Shown here piece by piece: positions 44,312-53,285 of a stretch of 64,000 nt of DNA. The stretch is taken from NCBI GenBank assembly GCA_017537175.1, contig JAFYLH010000017.1:1-64000 (forward strand), given 5' to 3'. The notes beneath the pieces were generated by a model, which ran no database searches, was not told where the DNA came from, and saw only the letters and a list, made by a program, of their open reading frames with translations. Position numbers and translations under genes: made by a program. Numbering within the stretch: position 1 is the first letter of the stretch; each line of letters starts with the position of its first letter. Source of the DNA: Clostridia bacterium. Its GTDB lineage: Bacteria > Bacillota > Clostridia > Oscillospirales > CAG-272.

Positions 44312-45499
44312 TTATGCGTGAATAAGCATATCCATTGCAGCATCTGCATCCTCTTTAAGAGCATTATAATACTCTGTACAGAGTGCAACGATATCTTCAT
44401 CTGTAATTTCAGAATACTTAGCGAGAGCGGCGACAACGCCGTTCTCTTTTGTATATTCGCAGATCTCCTTTGAGGAGTCATCACGGTCAAACAAGAGTCC
44501 TGCCGCAAGACCCATGACCATATAATTTACAGGCAATCCCTGCTTTTTTGCAAGCTTGATGGCACCGGGGAGTCTGTCCACGGGGGAAAGCTTACGCTTG
44601 GTATCATTACCCACACGGGCAACGGTGTCGCCAAGGAGCTTGTTGTCATATCGGGTAAGCAGATCAAAGGAATGATCGTTTAAGTCTGCCACATCTGCAT
44701 TATGCTCCTTAGACAGGCTCTGCGCCGACTGAGTAAGCGCACCTAACGCTATAAAGCGGATACGCATATCGGCAGCCGCCTCCCATATGTAGTCATAGCC
44801 CTTAAGATTACCAAGGTATGCACAGAGAGCATGGCTCATATTGTGCATATAGAGCTTACGCTGAATAAACAGCTCAAAGGGGGCATAGGGCAGCATATTT
44901 TTGATGTTGGGAATCTGACCCTTAAAGGCATCCTTATCAACAGGCAGAGTACAGAACTTTTCTACACATACCGCAAGGGGATACTCTGCGGAGATAGAGT
45001 CGGGGGTCTTAGGCACCATACGGCCTATAGATGCCTCAACAAAGCCGAAATTGGCATCGAAATATTCCTTTTCTTCGTCGTTTAAGTATTCGGAAATAAG
45101 ATCGTGAAGGTAGATGTTTGCATCTATCTTATTCTCGCAGATAATGATATCAAGGGGACCCTTGCCCGACTTCATTCTTGCCTTGACACCCTCGGATATG
45201 GGCTTGGCAATAAACTTGAGTATATTTACACCCACAGCAGTTGCCATAATATCAGCCTCTGCTATCTCACGGGCAACCTCTTCGAGATCGGCACCGTTGG
45301 CACATCTGACATTATCCACCTCGGTTTTGATATATTCACCCTTGTCGGTGATAAACAGAGGATATTTACCCTCCTCGTTCAGTCTGTTGACAACATCCAT
45401 ATTGACATCAACAAAGCAGGTCTTATATCCTGATAAATTAAATAACTGGGCAATAAACCCTCTGCCGATATTACCGGCACCGTACATTACAGCTTTCAT
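44312..45499 (-). CDS. mtlD: mannitol-1-phosphate 5-dehydrogenase
   Basis: 395 residues from MKAVMYG; GAGG 7 bases upstream selects this ATG over one two codons earlier. NAD-binding GAGNIGRGF at the N-terminus, then ICENKIDAN and a C-terminal helical half with HNADVADLNDHSFDLL, as in MtlD. Interconverts mannitol-1-P and fructose-6-P. No mannitol PTS genes are nearby, so it is an isolated gene with its own promoter; a role in making mannitol-P for redox balance is possible. Confidence 0.88.
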   Translation of the reverse strand: MKAVMYGAGNIGRGFIAQLFNLSGYKTCFVDVNMDVVNRLNEEGKYPLFITDKGEYIKTEVDNVRCANGADLEEVAREIAEADIMATAVGVNILKFIAKPISEGVKARMKSGKGPLDIIICENKIDANIYLHDLISEYLNDEEKEYFDANFGFVEASIGRMVPKTPDSISAEYPLAVCVEKFCTLPVDKDAFKGQIPNIKNMLPYAPFELFIQRKLYMHNMSHALCAYLGNLKGYDYIWEAAADMRIRFIALGALTQSAQSLSKEHNADVADLNDHSFDLLTRYDNKLLGDTVARVGNDTKRKLSPVDRLPGAIKLAKKQGLPVNYMVMGLAAGLLFDRDDSSKEICEYTKENGVVAALAKYSEITDEDIVALCTEYYNALKEDADAAMDMLIHA

Positions 45500-45534
45500 G
45501 GTCATTCCTCTATAATATTAAATTTAATTATAAT

Positions 45535-45563
45535 ATTATAACATATTTATGTAGATTTGTAAA
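45535..45563 (-). promoter_or_regulatory. mtlD promoter
   Basis: TTTACA, 17 bp, TATAAT on the minus strand, starting directly after the terminator of the TIR-RCC1 gene. Confidence 0.75.
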
Positions 45564-45570
45564 GAGAAAA

Positions 45571-45597
45571 ACAGCTGTGACCTTAAGTCACAGCTGT
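45571..45597 (-). terminator. terminator of the TIR-RCC1 gene
   Basis: 11-bp stem ACAGCTGTGAC/GTCACAGCTGT, 5-nt loop, minus strand followed by TTTTT. Confidence 0.92.
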
Positions 45598-45607
45598 GAT
45601 ATTGTAT

Positions 45608-48067
45608 TTATAAGTAATCTTTAGGAGTACCGCAAACAGAACATGTTTTTGAAAAGATACCCTTGAACTTGCCGCCACAATGTTGGCAAACATTCATATC
45701 ACGACGCGATAAACGCAGAGCTTCCTCATCCTTACGTTTTTTCGCTTCCTTTGCCAATTCCAAATATTTTTCTCTGACAGGTTCCAGATCCTTATCATTA
45801 TAATTCTTATACGCAGAATTTCTTCTCTCTATAATTTGATCAATATTGTCGAATAATTTCCAACCATATGCGCGTTTAGTACTATCACCGGAAAACATAA
45901 TGCTTCCATCAGTTGACAATCCTACACTAAAACCATGTCCGGCAGCGATTGCAATCACATTACGCCATCCGGATACATTACACTGTCCCATGTCATTTCC
46001 TCCGATTGCTACAACAGTTCCATCTGCGCGAAGGCCTAATGTGTGAGACCATCCAATACTTACATCAGCTATATCATTCCATCCGGAAACATTGCATTGT
46101 CCAAAATAGTTTTCACCGGTGGCACAAACACGACCGTCGGATCGGATGCCTAAAGTAACTCTTCCTGAAGTTTTTACAGAGATAATATCCCGCCACTCAT
46201 CAACATCACACTCTCCCGCATGATTTTCTCCCACATATAACACACGTCCATCCTCGCGAAGAGCTATCGTTTGATTACAGGAAGCACTGACATCAACAAT
46301 ATCGGTCCATCCGTAGATATCACATTGATAATGCTCATTACATCCCGCAGCAACCACACTGCCGTCCGATAGTAGTCCCACAATATGATTATATCCTACG
46401 CTGACTGCCGTAACATTTCTCCACTCCGAAACAATATCAAACAAACCTTTATATTTGTCCTTTGCAAAAACATCGCCGACCAGTAATACTTTCCCTTCCG
46501 AAGTGATTCCGGCTGTCATAAAGGAATTATTTGCATCTACTGAAATAATATCTGTCCATTCTGAAACATCACATTCAGGACTGTTATTGTTACCGGCAAC
46601 CTTCACCGTTCCGTCATTTTGTAACCCTACCAGATGGCAGGCTCCGGCACACAGGACTCCGCGGACACCAATTTTCTTCTTATGGGTTGATTTAAGATTT
46701 TCAAGACAGGTATAATAACGTTCCTGCGAATCCTTATAGTCGTTCAATTTATTGAACAATTCAGCTGCTTTTTCAAACTCATTCTTAAAACTCGCTCTAT
46801 CCATCAAACGAACAGCATAACAGTAATCTTTCTCATTATTACGGTTGATTATTGTTTGCTCATACTCACACAATTCTTTCTTGAGGGGTTCGTCTCCGAA
46901 ACGAAGTATCATCTCATATTCTATTGTAGAAGCAAGACTTTCTGTTAAGTTTGACAACTCACGCTTCGAGCTTACTCTTTCATCCGCCATAAGCTTACCG
47001 AGATAAGCCATAGCGCATTCAGAATCTATATCGAGTACCTTCTCACAATACTCATCAGCCTTATCCCAATTTTTGTTCTCAAGAAACAAAAATACTCGGT
47101 TAAGAAGATTTGAAACATCAGGCCCTGAAGCATTTTGTTGAATAACAACAGCTTTCTTCATAGTTTCCTGCTGTCTGGGGAGGAGCTTTTCTATACCGCG
47201 CAGAAGATCCTGTATTGCTCCTACCTTGCCCATATCCTGAGCCTGGAGCTTTGCAAATTCCTTAGGAATATCATAGGCATCTATTCCCTTAAAGCAAGGA
47301 ATAAGATGCTTTTCCTTGTCCTTAGCCATCAGTTTGAGATATCTTGACCACTCGTTCTTTACCCAGACTGCGTTGTAATATTCGTAGTCTGTACCGAAGG
47401 CAAGCATTATCTTTGCATTGTTAAGGGCTGCAAATATGTAAGGCTCGTACTCTACACCTAATTTATCCTCTAAGGTTATACGGGAGAAAAACACACGGTA
47501 TCCCTTGTCACAAAGAGCATCGTAAACATCCTGTGCAAGCACGCTGTCAAGGGTACGGTCTCCCTTTTCGTCGGTTTCCTTATAGCAGATAAATATATCA
47601 TAAGGCTCTTCATTTGCGGATACCGAGATAATATCCTTACGTATCTCCTCTATAGCCTTTGCTTCATCACGGTAGACCTTACGGGCAACAGAATCTGCAT
47701 TTTCAAGCACCTGTTCAAAATCGCTGTCCTCCATAATACTCTCAAAGCTTGAACGGTGACAGGTAGGTATCTTATTCCCTGTTGCGGGATCGTCAACGTA
47801 CTCAATACCGTATTTACAGAGAACAAGCCCCCAGTAAGCCTCAGCCTCCTGACGAAACTCAGCAACAATTGTTTCGTAAATGCCCGCTGCCTTATCAAAC
47901 TCACATTTTTTACGAAGCAGCTCTGCCCTTTCAAATTGAATAAGCTTCTTTTCATCGTCAAGGATCGGTATAGTCTGTAGTGTACCGCAGTATTCACATT
48001 CTGAGGTGCTCATACCCTCAACAAAATTAAGGTCGCCACCGCACATTTTACATTTGATGATAGCCAT
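45608..48067 (-). CDS. zinc-ribbon / TIR / TPR-like / RCC1-repeat protein
   Basis: 819 residues. In order: an N-terminal zinc ribbon (Cys6, Cys9, Cys24, Cys27); a helical stretch; a TIR domain (about 155-255) beginning YDIFICYKETD; helical TPR-like repeats (about 310-460); seven RCC1-like repeats (about 470-738), each with a LxxDGxVxxxG core; a charged helix; and a C-terminal zinc ribbon (Cys794, Cys797, Cys809, Cys812). Glu208 aligns with the catalytic Glu of NAD-cleaving TIR domains, judged from spacing to the following Ala-Lys/Arg. No signal peptide, so cytoplasmic. AAGGAG precedes the ATG; own promoter and terminator. Bacterial TIR proteins often act in immunity or NAD signalling; the function here is inferred only. 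Confidence 0.85.
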   Translation of the reverse strand: MAIIKCKMCGGDLNFVEGMSTSECEYCGTLQTIPILDDEKKLIQFERAELLRKKCEFDKAAGIYETIVAEFRQEAEAYWGLVLCKYGIEYVDDPATGNKIPTCHRSSFESIMEDSDFEQVLENADSVARKVYRDEAKAIEEIRKDIISVSANEEPYDIFICYKETDEKGDRTLDSVLAQDVYDALCDKGYRVFFSRITLEDKLGVEYEPYIFAALNNAKIMLAFGTDYEYYNAVWVKNEWSRYLKLMAKDKEKHLIPCFKGIDAYDIPKEFAKLQAQDMGKVGAIQDLLRGIEKLLPRQQETMKKAVVIQQNASGPDVSNLLNRVFLFLENKNWDKADEYCEKVLDIDSECAMAYLGKLMADERVSSKRELSNLTESLASTIEYEMILRFGDEPLKKELCEYEQTIINRNNEKDYCYAVRLMDRASFKNEFEKAAELFNKLNDYKDSQERYYTCLENLKSTHKKKIGVRGVLCAGACHLVGLQNDGTVKVAGNNNSPECDVSEWTDIISVDANNSFMTAGITSEGKVLLVGDVFAKDKYKGLFDIVSEWRNVTAVSVGYNHIVGLLSDGSVVAAGCNEHYQCDIYGWTDIVDVSASCNQTIALREDGRVLYVGENHAGECDVDEWRDIISVKTSGRVTLGIRSDGRVCATGENYFGQCNVSGWNDIADVSIGWSHTLGLRADGTVVAIGGNDMGQCNVSGWRNVIAIAAGHGFSVGLSTDGSIMFSGDSTKRAYGWKLFDNIDQIIERRNSAYKNYNDKDLEPVREKYLELAKEAKKRKDEEALRLSRRDMNVCQHCGGKFKGIFSKTCSVCGTPKDYL

Positions 48068-48097
48068 ATTATTCTCCTTGAATTACAACTGACTTAT

Positions 48098-48126
48098 ATT
48101 ATACAACATTATTTTCCAAATTGCAA
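48098..48126 (-). promoter_or_regulatory. promoter of the TIR-RCC1 gene
   Basis: TTGCAA, 17 bp, TATAAT on the minus strand, immediately downstream of the preceding operon's terminator. Confidence 0.8.
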
Positions 48127-48130
48127 CATA

Positions 48131-48160
48131 AAAGGATCCTACCGGTGGGTAAGATCCTTA
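48131..48160 (-). terminator. terminator of the peptidoglycan-binding cluster
   Basis: 12-bp stem (AAGGATC-TACC paired with GGTA-GATCCTT, one wobble) and short loop, minus strand continuing TTTT. Confidence 0.75.
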
Positions 48161-48168
48161 ATTATATT

Positions 48169-48660
48169 TTATTCGCTGTCCCTGTATTTTTCATATTCGG
48201 ATACAAGGGCATTCCATGTGGGGGCATCAATGATGCCTGTTATGGGAAGAGAGTTTATGCGCTGTATATCCCTTACTGCCGCCTCGGTGTTTTGATCGTA
48301 TACTCCGGTAAGCTCTATACTGTCATATTCATATATGATCTCAAGGGTCTTAAGCACTGCCTGTATTATTGTCACTACGCTGCTTTTGTCCCCGGGGGAG
48401 ATTACACCCGATTCAAGGATCTGAGGTATTATAAGAGCACAGCGGTATGTAGGCTTGGGTCTTGCCGCTATTGCCAATGCTTCAAAGGTAGCAAGGTCTA
48501 CCCTGCCCGTTGGCGGAATAGAATTTTCGCTCTGAAACTGCCGTACCGCACTATAGGTCTCCTCACCGTAGATACCGTCAGGCTTTATATCGTATCCTGC
48601 ATCCCGCAGTAATCGCTGTATTGCCGCTATAGCCGCGGCATTGTCGTTCATTTCATACAT
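48169..48660 (-). CDS. peptidoglycan-binding-domain protein
   Basis: 163 residues from MYEMNDN, with GGGGTGAT as ribosome site. Two PG_binding_1 domains: IQRLLRDAGYDIKPDGIYGEETYSAVRQFQ (about 10-60) and VVTIIQAVLKTLEIIYE with GVYDQNTEAAVRDIQ (about 90-155). No signal peptide, unusual for wall binding unless released by mother-cell lysis. The start lies 4 bases after the stop of the larger paralogue, so they are co-translated. Spore-wall role inferred. Confidence 0.85.
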   Translation of the reverse strand: MYEMNDNAAAIAAIQRLLRDAGYDIKPDGIYGEETYSAVRQFQSENSIPPTGRVDLATFEALAIAARPKPTYRCALIIPQILESGVISPGDKSSVVTIIQAVLKTLEIIYEYDSIELTGVYDQNTEAAVRDIQRINSLPITGIIDAPTWNALVSEYEKYRDSE

Positions 48661-48664
48661 ATCA

Positions 48665-50059
48665 TCACCCCACGGTATAGCCGGGAAACTGTGTAGGTGA
48701 CACAAGGTTACCCAGTCTTAATTCGGTATAGATATCAGCAACGGCACTCCAGGTAAGTATGCCTACTACCCCGCTTGGTGTAATGCCAAAAAGGTTCTGA
48801 AAGGCTATAACCGCCGCATCGGTACTTGGCCCGAATATTCCGTCAACCTCAACTGTCGGAATCGATGTATAGGTGGCGGCTATATAATTAAGATATTCCT
48901 GCAATATGACAACATCCTCCCCCTCGTCACCAAGCTGCAGCTCTGTTCCCGGAAAAGGAATTGCCGTGTCTGTAAACTGCTCGGGCGGGATAGCTTCTAT
49001 TATTCTTTCATAGACATCATATAACTGTGAATAGGTCTCTTCGCCCAATATTCCGTCAGCAGTAAGACCGTAGGTCTGCTGGAAGCCTCTGACCGCAGCA
49101 GTTGTTTCGGGTCCGTAAAAGCCTGTTACCGCAAGCGGAGGTACACTCTCCTCATATTGGGATACAAATGCTAAAAGAAGCTGTACCACCCGTACAAAGT
49201 CTCCGCTGTCCCCTTCTCTTAAAGTCCTTGGAAACTGCCTTGAAACATCACTTAAGGTAAGCCCCTCCGAGTCAAGCTGGTTTAATCGTTTGATTCCGTT
49301 ATAGATAAACTGAATTTTGTACCAGGTGGCTTTTCCTACGATGCCGTCGGGGGTAAGATTGAATATCTGCTGGAAGCGTCTTACCGCATCCTCGGTGGTC
49401 TGACCGAAGAAGCCGTTGGTGTTGGCTATCTTCGGGATAGAGGGATAGTTTGTGGATATACGGTTAAGCCGTGTCTGCACCTGAAGTACATCATCTCCCG
49501 AGGAGCCGCGGCGCAGCGACCTTGTGGGTACACTTATCTCGATTCCCTCTACAGGGGTGTTGGTCACAAGCTCTATGTCATCGCCGTAATATCTCCTCAG
49601 TATCTCAAGAGAGTCAAGCCCCTGTTCGGCAAGTCCCTGACTACCCCATTGAGAGAGTCCGTCGCAGGTAGTGGTAGTGCCGTTACAGTATTGAGCAAAC
49701 AATGGCTCTATATTTCCGCGGCGGCGGATATAGACATTGAATATATCGTCAACTATCTGTGATATATTTTCAAATATATCCCTGCCCTTGGCAAAGGACT
49801 GATCTACCGAGGTGGAGCTTGTTATATCAAAATCATAGTTCTGACTGCGATAATACTCGGTATAGACACGGTTAAGGGCATAGGATATCTGAGCAAGTAT
49901 ATTTGCACGGATGGCAGATTCGTTCCAGGTGGGATAGATCTCACTTGAGGCTACATTTTTTATGTAATCGGGAAAGGATACCGTCACATTTTCTGCCGCT
50001 ACATTCGGCGGCCCTAAGTGAACGGTTATTGTTTCGGGTATAAATGGAAGCTCGGGCAT
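48665..50059 (-). CDS. SpoIID-like N-terminal domain with three peptidoglycan-binding domains
   Basis: 464 residues. N-terminal 175 residues resemble the SpoIID/LytB fold: PTWNESAIRANILAQISYALN (compare the ALKAQAVAARTYAL pattern) and GLSQWGSQGLAEQGLDSLEIL-YYG. Three PG_binding_1 domains follow (about 190-255, 285-350, 380-445), each with FYG/FGPxTxxAVxxFQ. No signal peptide. The acidic active residue of SpoIID is not clearly placed, so lytic activity is uncertain. Likely spore or wall associated; it shares an operon with the transthyretin-like and short peptidoglycan-binding genes. Confidence 0.82.
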   Translation of the reverse strand: MPELPFIPETITVHLGPPNVAAENVTVSFPDYIKNVASSEIYPTWNESAIRANILAQISYALNRVYTEYYRSQNYDFDITSSTSVDQSFAKGRDIFENISQIVDDIFNVYIRRRGNIEPLFAQYCNGTTTTCDGLSQWGSQGLAEQGLDSLEILRRYYGDDIELVTNTPVEGIEISVPTRSLRRGSSGDDVLQVQTRLNRISTNYPSIPKIANTNGFFGQTTEDAVRRFQQIFNLTPDGIVGKATWYKIQFIYNGIKRLNQLDSEGLTLSDVSRQFPRTLREGDSGDFVRVVQLLLAFVSQYEESVPPLAVTGFYGPETTAAVRGFQQTYGLTADGILGEETYSQLYDVYERIIEAIPPEQFTDTAIPFPGTELQLGDEGEDVVILQEYLNYIAATYTSIPTVEVDGIFGPSTDAAVIAFQNLFGITPSGVVGILTWSAVADIYTELRLGNLVSPTQFPGYTVG

Positions 50060-50067
50060 ATTTCCTC

Positions 50068-50460
50068 CTATAGATCGGGGCTGACACTCTCATTAAAGCG
50101 GGTGTCCTCATATGGCTTTACATCGGTTATGGGTATCATGGCTACATTCTGTATTGAGGTTATACCTGAATAGATGGGTGCATTGATGTTTTCGATGGTA
50201 TAGTATCCCTCATAGTCGGTGTCTATATTGTAGCTTGCATAGGGAATTTCACCTGTATCCGGGGTCTGAGATGCTTCAAGGGGTGGTGCGGGCAGTTCGA
50301 TTTTTTCGGTCCTTCCCGAGGAATCGGTGATAAGGGTGTATAAAAGTCGGGTGTCGTCGTTTTCTGTCGAATAGATCCTGACCCTTGCTCCCTCAATAGG
50401 AAAATTACCTCTTGCGGCACTCACCGCCACCACAAGATAGCCTGTATCTGTATTTGACAT
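50068..50460 (-). CDS. hypothetical protein with a transthyretin/carboxypeptidase-regulatory-like domain
   Basis: 130 residues. GYLVVAVSAARGNFPIEGARVRIYS and TLITDSSGRTEKIELPAPP form the usual beta-sandwich beginning of carboxypeptidase-regulatory-like domains, followed by YEGYYTIENINAPIYSGITSIQNVAMIP. No signal peptide. GGAGTGATCTA precedes the ATG. It ends 8 bases before the SpoIID-like gene and presumably forms a structural partner; function unknown. Confidence 0.75.
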   Translation of the reverse strand: MSNTDTGYLVVAVSAARGNFPIEGARVRIYSTENDDTRLLYTLITDSSGRTEKIELPAPPLEASQTPDTGEIPYASYNIDTDYEGYYTIENINAPIYSGITSIQNVAMIPITDVKPYEDTRFNESVSPDL

Positions 50461-50519
50461 TAGATCACTCCTTTATAGTCAGTATATGCATACATAATCA
50501 AAAAGACACAAAAGAAAGC

Positions 50520-50538
50520 GGGCGGATGATATCCGCCC
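50520..50538 (-). terminator. terminator of the 41-residue peptide gene
   Basis: 8-bp stem GGGCGGAT/ATCCGCCC with 3-nt loop 6 bases beyond the stop; minus strand continues into a T-rich tail. Confidence 0.8.
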
Positions 50539-50543
50539 CTACC

Positions 50544-50669
50544 TTATTTGCAGTTGTTTGTCTTATTGTCTGTCTTGTTCTGAGAATTGTTGGTCTTGCT
50601 TTCTGTCTTGTTCTGAGTATTGTTTGTCTTATCGTTCATATTGCTTGTGTTCTTATTATTCTTTGCCAT
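50544..50669 (-). CDS. 41-residue Asn/Lys/Thr-rich repeat peptide
   Basis: Minus-strand ATG with an excellent AAAGGAG ribosome site 8 bases upstream, and a terminator right after the stop, so it is a real small gene. The peptide is almost wholly Asn, Lys, Thr, Gln and Ser and contains two 11-residue repeats (TNNTQNKTESK and TNNSQNKTDNK), then TNNCK. It is hydrophilic with no membrane segment or signal peptide. The composition resembles some small spore-coat or acid-soluble-type spore peptides, but I do not recognise a family. It lies between manA (divergent) and the peptidoglycan-binding cluster. Confidence 0.75.
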   Translation of the reverse strand: MAKNNKNTSNMNDKTNNTQNKTESKTNNSQNKTDNKTNNCK

Positions 50670-50689
50670 TGTTTTTTCTCCTTTCGTGG

Positions 50690-50718
50690 TTTACAAATAT
50701 AGTGTTTTCTGTTATAAT
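50690..50718 (+). promoter_or_regulatory. manA promoter
   Basis: TTTACA, 17 bp, TATAAT on the plus strand, 31 bases before the start codon. Confidence 0.8.
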
Positions 50719-50749
50719 GATTTTATCCTAAAATGAAAGAAGAAAAATT

Positions 50750-51631
50750 ATGAAAGCTTATCCTCTTAAATTAGATGCATATAAAAAGGGTGTTGTCTGG
50801 GGCGGAACAACCCTCAGAGACAAATACGGCAAGCATTTTGACTCGGACGACCTTGGCGAGACCTGGGAGCTGTCTGTACGAGAAAAGGAAAACTCGGTCA
50901 TAGTAAACGGAGAATACGCGGGTATGACCTTAAAGGAATATCTGGGAAATGAGGAAAATTTTCCGCTGCTTGTAAAATTCCTTGATGCAAATGACAGCCT
51001 GTCGGTGCAGGTTCATCCCGAAAAGACAGAGATGTGGTATATCGTTGAGGCAACCCCGGATGCACAGCTGGTATACGGCTTAAATGAAAAATTTGACAAA
51101 GAAAAAATAAGAGCCGCGATTGAAGGCGGTACTCTTGAAGAGCATCTCAACTACATAAATGTAAAGGCAGGCGAGGTGTATTTTATCCCCAGCGGTCTGA
51201 CCCACGCTATATGCAAGGGTATAGTTATCGCCGAGATACAGGAAAACAGCGATATAACCTACCGCCTGTATGATTATATGCGCCCTCAGGCAGACGGCTC
51301 GCTGCGACAGCTCCATGTTGAAGAGTCCCTTGAAACCATGGACGATATAACTGAGGAATATATCGAAGCACACAGATACTCTCTTGGTAAAACAAGCGAA
51401 AACAACCTTGCCAACTGTGAGTTCTTCCATGTTGACAAATATGATTTTAAAGGGGATATGAGCTTTACAAAGGACGGCTTCCACCATATCCTCTGCCTTG
51501 AGGGTGAGGGTTCGATCAACGGTGAGTCTGTAGTCAAGGGGGACAGCTATTATATTCCCCGGGAAATAAATGAGTATAAGATAACAAGTGAAAATGGAAT
51601 TTCGGTAATAATTTCAACATGCAAATATTAA
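50750..51631 (+). CDS. manA: mannose-6-phosphate isomerase, class I (short form)
   Basis: 293 residues. Interconverts mannose-6-P and fructose-6-P using zinc. Seen: GGTTLRDKYGK near the N-terminus, the zinc motif SVQVHPEKTE (His and Glu ligands) and GEVYFIPSGLTHAI with another His, then IQENSDITYRLYDY. Length fits the short Firmicutes form. Own promoter and terminator. Confidence 0.93.
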   Translation: MKAYPLKLDAYKKGVVWGGTTLRDKYGKHFDSDDLGETWELSVREKENSVIVNGEYAGMTLKEYLGNEENFPLLVKFLDANDSLSVQVHPEKTEMWYIVEATPDAQLVYGLNEKFDKEKIRAAIEGGTLEEHLNYINVKAGEVYFIPSGLTHAICKGIVIAEIQENSDITYRLYDYMRPQADGSLRQLHVEESLETMDDITEEYIEAHRYSLGKTSENNLANCEFFHVDKYDFKGDMSFTKDGFHHILCLEGEGSINGESVVKGDSYYIPREINEYKITSENGISVIISTCKY

Positions 51632-51658
51632 ACGGCAGATTTAAAATCTGCCGTTTTT
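51630..51658. terminator. bidirectional terminator between manA and the SLH operon
   Basis: 11-bp stem AAACGGCAGAT/ATCTGCCGTTT with 5-nt loop; plus strand ends in TTTTT, minus strand in a T/A-rich tail, serving the convergent SLH operon as well. Confidence 0.9.
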
Positions 51659-51659
51659 G

Positions 51660-53276
51660 TTATTCCGCACTTTCTACAGGCTTCCACTGTGCCTTGAGAT
51701 AATATCCGGTACGATCATTTACTATAACTGTTTCGCTTGTTACTATAAACGACTCGTCATTATAGCTGTAAAGCCATCCTTCAAAGGTATATCCTTCCTT
51801 TGTGGGTACGGGAAGCTCGCCCAAGGGGTCACCCTTGTTGACCAGCTTATATGATACATCACACTCTCCTCCGTCGGGATGGAAATAGACCTTAGTTCCG
51901 TCGCTCCACAGCTTTGTGACCGTTATATGCTCGGATATATTCAAACGGGTATTGTTCTGGATATTTATATCACCGTACCACCACCCGCCGTTTATATACC
52001 CTTCCTTTTTGGCAGAGGGAGCATAACCGAACAACTCACCCGATGTGATATATTTAAATTTATAGGCACAGCTGTCCGCTCCGTTATCATCAAAGTCAAC
52101 ACGGTAAATATATCCTGCCTCAAGGAACTTAGAGAGTATCTGTGCAAGCTCGGCTCTTGTTGCGTAGCCCTTAGGATCAAGGGTAGTGATGGTTCTGCCC
52201 TGAATAATACCGTTCTCAACACAGAAGGTCATACCGTCTACCGCCCAATCTGATACCTTATCTGCATCATCAAAGGCACTAAGATCGCCATTGATCTCAT
52301 ATTTGCATTTTGCAAAATCCACATAATTGAGAATAAATGTAGCTAACTGCTCACGGGTAACATATTCACCTACACCAAAGTATCCGGTTCTCAAGCCGCT
52401 GGTAATTCCATGTTCCTTTGCCCAATAAACCGCCTGACAATACCAGGAATCCCATACTACATCCTTAAATCTGTCCTTAGGGGGATAATCTTTATCCGGT
52501 TCCCAACGAAGAGTAGATAACACCTGCATAAGCTGCTCGCGGGTCACCTTGTTTGCGGGAGCAAACTCTCCGTTTCCCATACCTAACATAATACCGTTTT
52601 GGTATACATACTCTATACCTGAGGTATGCCAAGCCCAGGGTTTAACATCACTGAACGCATCTACCGCCGATTTTTCACCGTTCCAGCGGACACCTCCGCC
52701 AAAGCCCCTGTTCATCTGAGCCTTATACTCGGTAGTCCAGGTTTCGTTTTCGTCGGGATAGTATATATTAACTGCATGGGTATCGCCGTCGGTGGCCCAT
52801 CCGCGGAGCAGAGGTGCATTGCCCAGAAAAACGATCACCTTGGGAGGTGCACTTGTATAAAAGGGATAGTACATTTCCTCTACGGTATCGGGTATAACCA
52901 GGGATTCAAGAGAAGCCATACCGTGGAAAGCCCCTTCACCAATGCTTACGATACCCGCGGGAAGAGAAACCTCCTTTACCGAATCAAACCACTGAAAAGC
53001 GAAGTGTCCGATTGTTGTAACACCCTCTTCAACTACGATCTTTGTTGCTTTAAACCAATCTGCAGGTATACCGTTTGAATCCGGGACTCCAAAGTCATCC
53101 ATGCCAAAGCCGGCCATAGAGCCTTCCCCCGATAGGGTAAGCACACGGGTAGTGCTGTTATATGTCCATGTGATCGCTCCGTATTCCTTGCTCTCTGTAT
53201 CCTTAGCCGATACCGCAAGAGAAAAAGCGGATATAAGCATCATAAGCGCAAGTAAAAAGCTGATAATTCTTTTCAT
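51660..53276 (-). CDS. SLH surface protein with leucine-rich and InlB-type repeats
   Basis: 538 residues. Signal peptide (1-23, ending VSAKD). Then BspA-type leucine-rich repeats (about 70-125; FDSVKEVSLPAGIVSIGEGAF), three SLH domains (about 205-390) in the middle, and two C-terminal InlB B-repeat-like segments (about 410-530; GYTFEGWLYS). SLH domains bind the wall, leaving both ends for adhesion-type contacts. Last of five genes in the ECF-controlled operon; it begins 9 bases after the previous SLH gene. Confidence 0.87.
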   Translation of the reverse strand: MKRIISFLLALMMLISAFSLAVSAKDTESKEYGAITWTYNSTTRVLTLSGEGSMAGFGMDDFGVPDSNGIPADWFKATKIVVEEGVTTIGHFAFQWFDSVKEVSLPAGIVSIGEGAFHGMASLESLVIPDTVEEMYYPFYTSAPPKVIVFLGNAPLLRGWATDGDTHAVNIYYPDENETWTTEYKAQMNRGFGGGVRWNGEKSAVDAFSDVKPWAWHTSGIEYVYQNGIMLGMGNGEFAPANKVTREQLMQVLSTLRWEPDKDYPPKDRFKDVVWDSWYCQAVYWAKEHGITSGLRTGYFGVGEYVTREQLATFILNYVDFAKCKYEINGDLSAFDDADKVSDWAVDGMTFCVENGIIQGRTITTLDPKGYATRAELAQILSKFLEAGYIYRVDFDDNGADSCAYKFKYITSGELFGYAPSAKKEGYINGGWWYGDINIQNNTRLNISEHITVTKLWSDGTKVYFHPDGGECDVSYKLVNKGDPLGELPVPTKEGYTFEGWLYSYNDESFIVTSETVIVNDRTGYYLKAQWKPVESAE

Positions 53277-53285
53277 AGCTTCTCC

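Noticed and set aside
44312..45499. Mannitol utilisation operon
   Set aside because: No mtlA, mtlF or mtlR genes adjoin mtlD.
45608..48067. Phage-defence island around the TIR gene
   Set aside because: Neighbours are mtlD and a peptidoglycan-binding cluster; no restriction, integrase or other defence genes.
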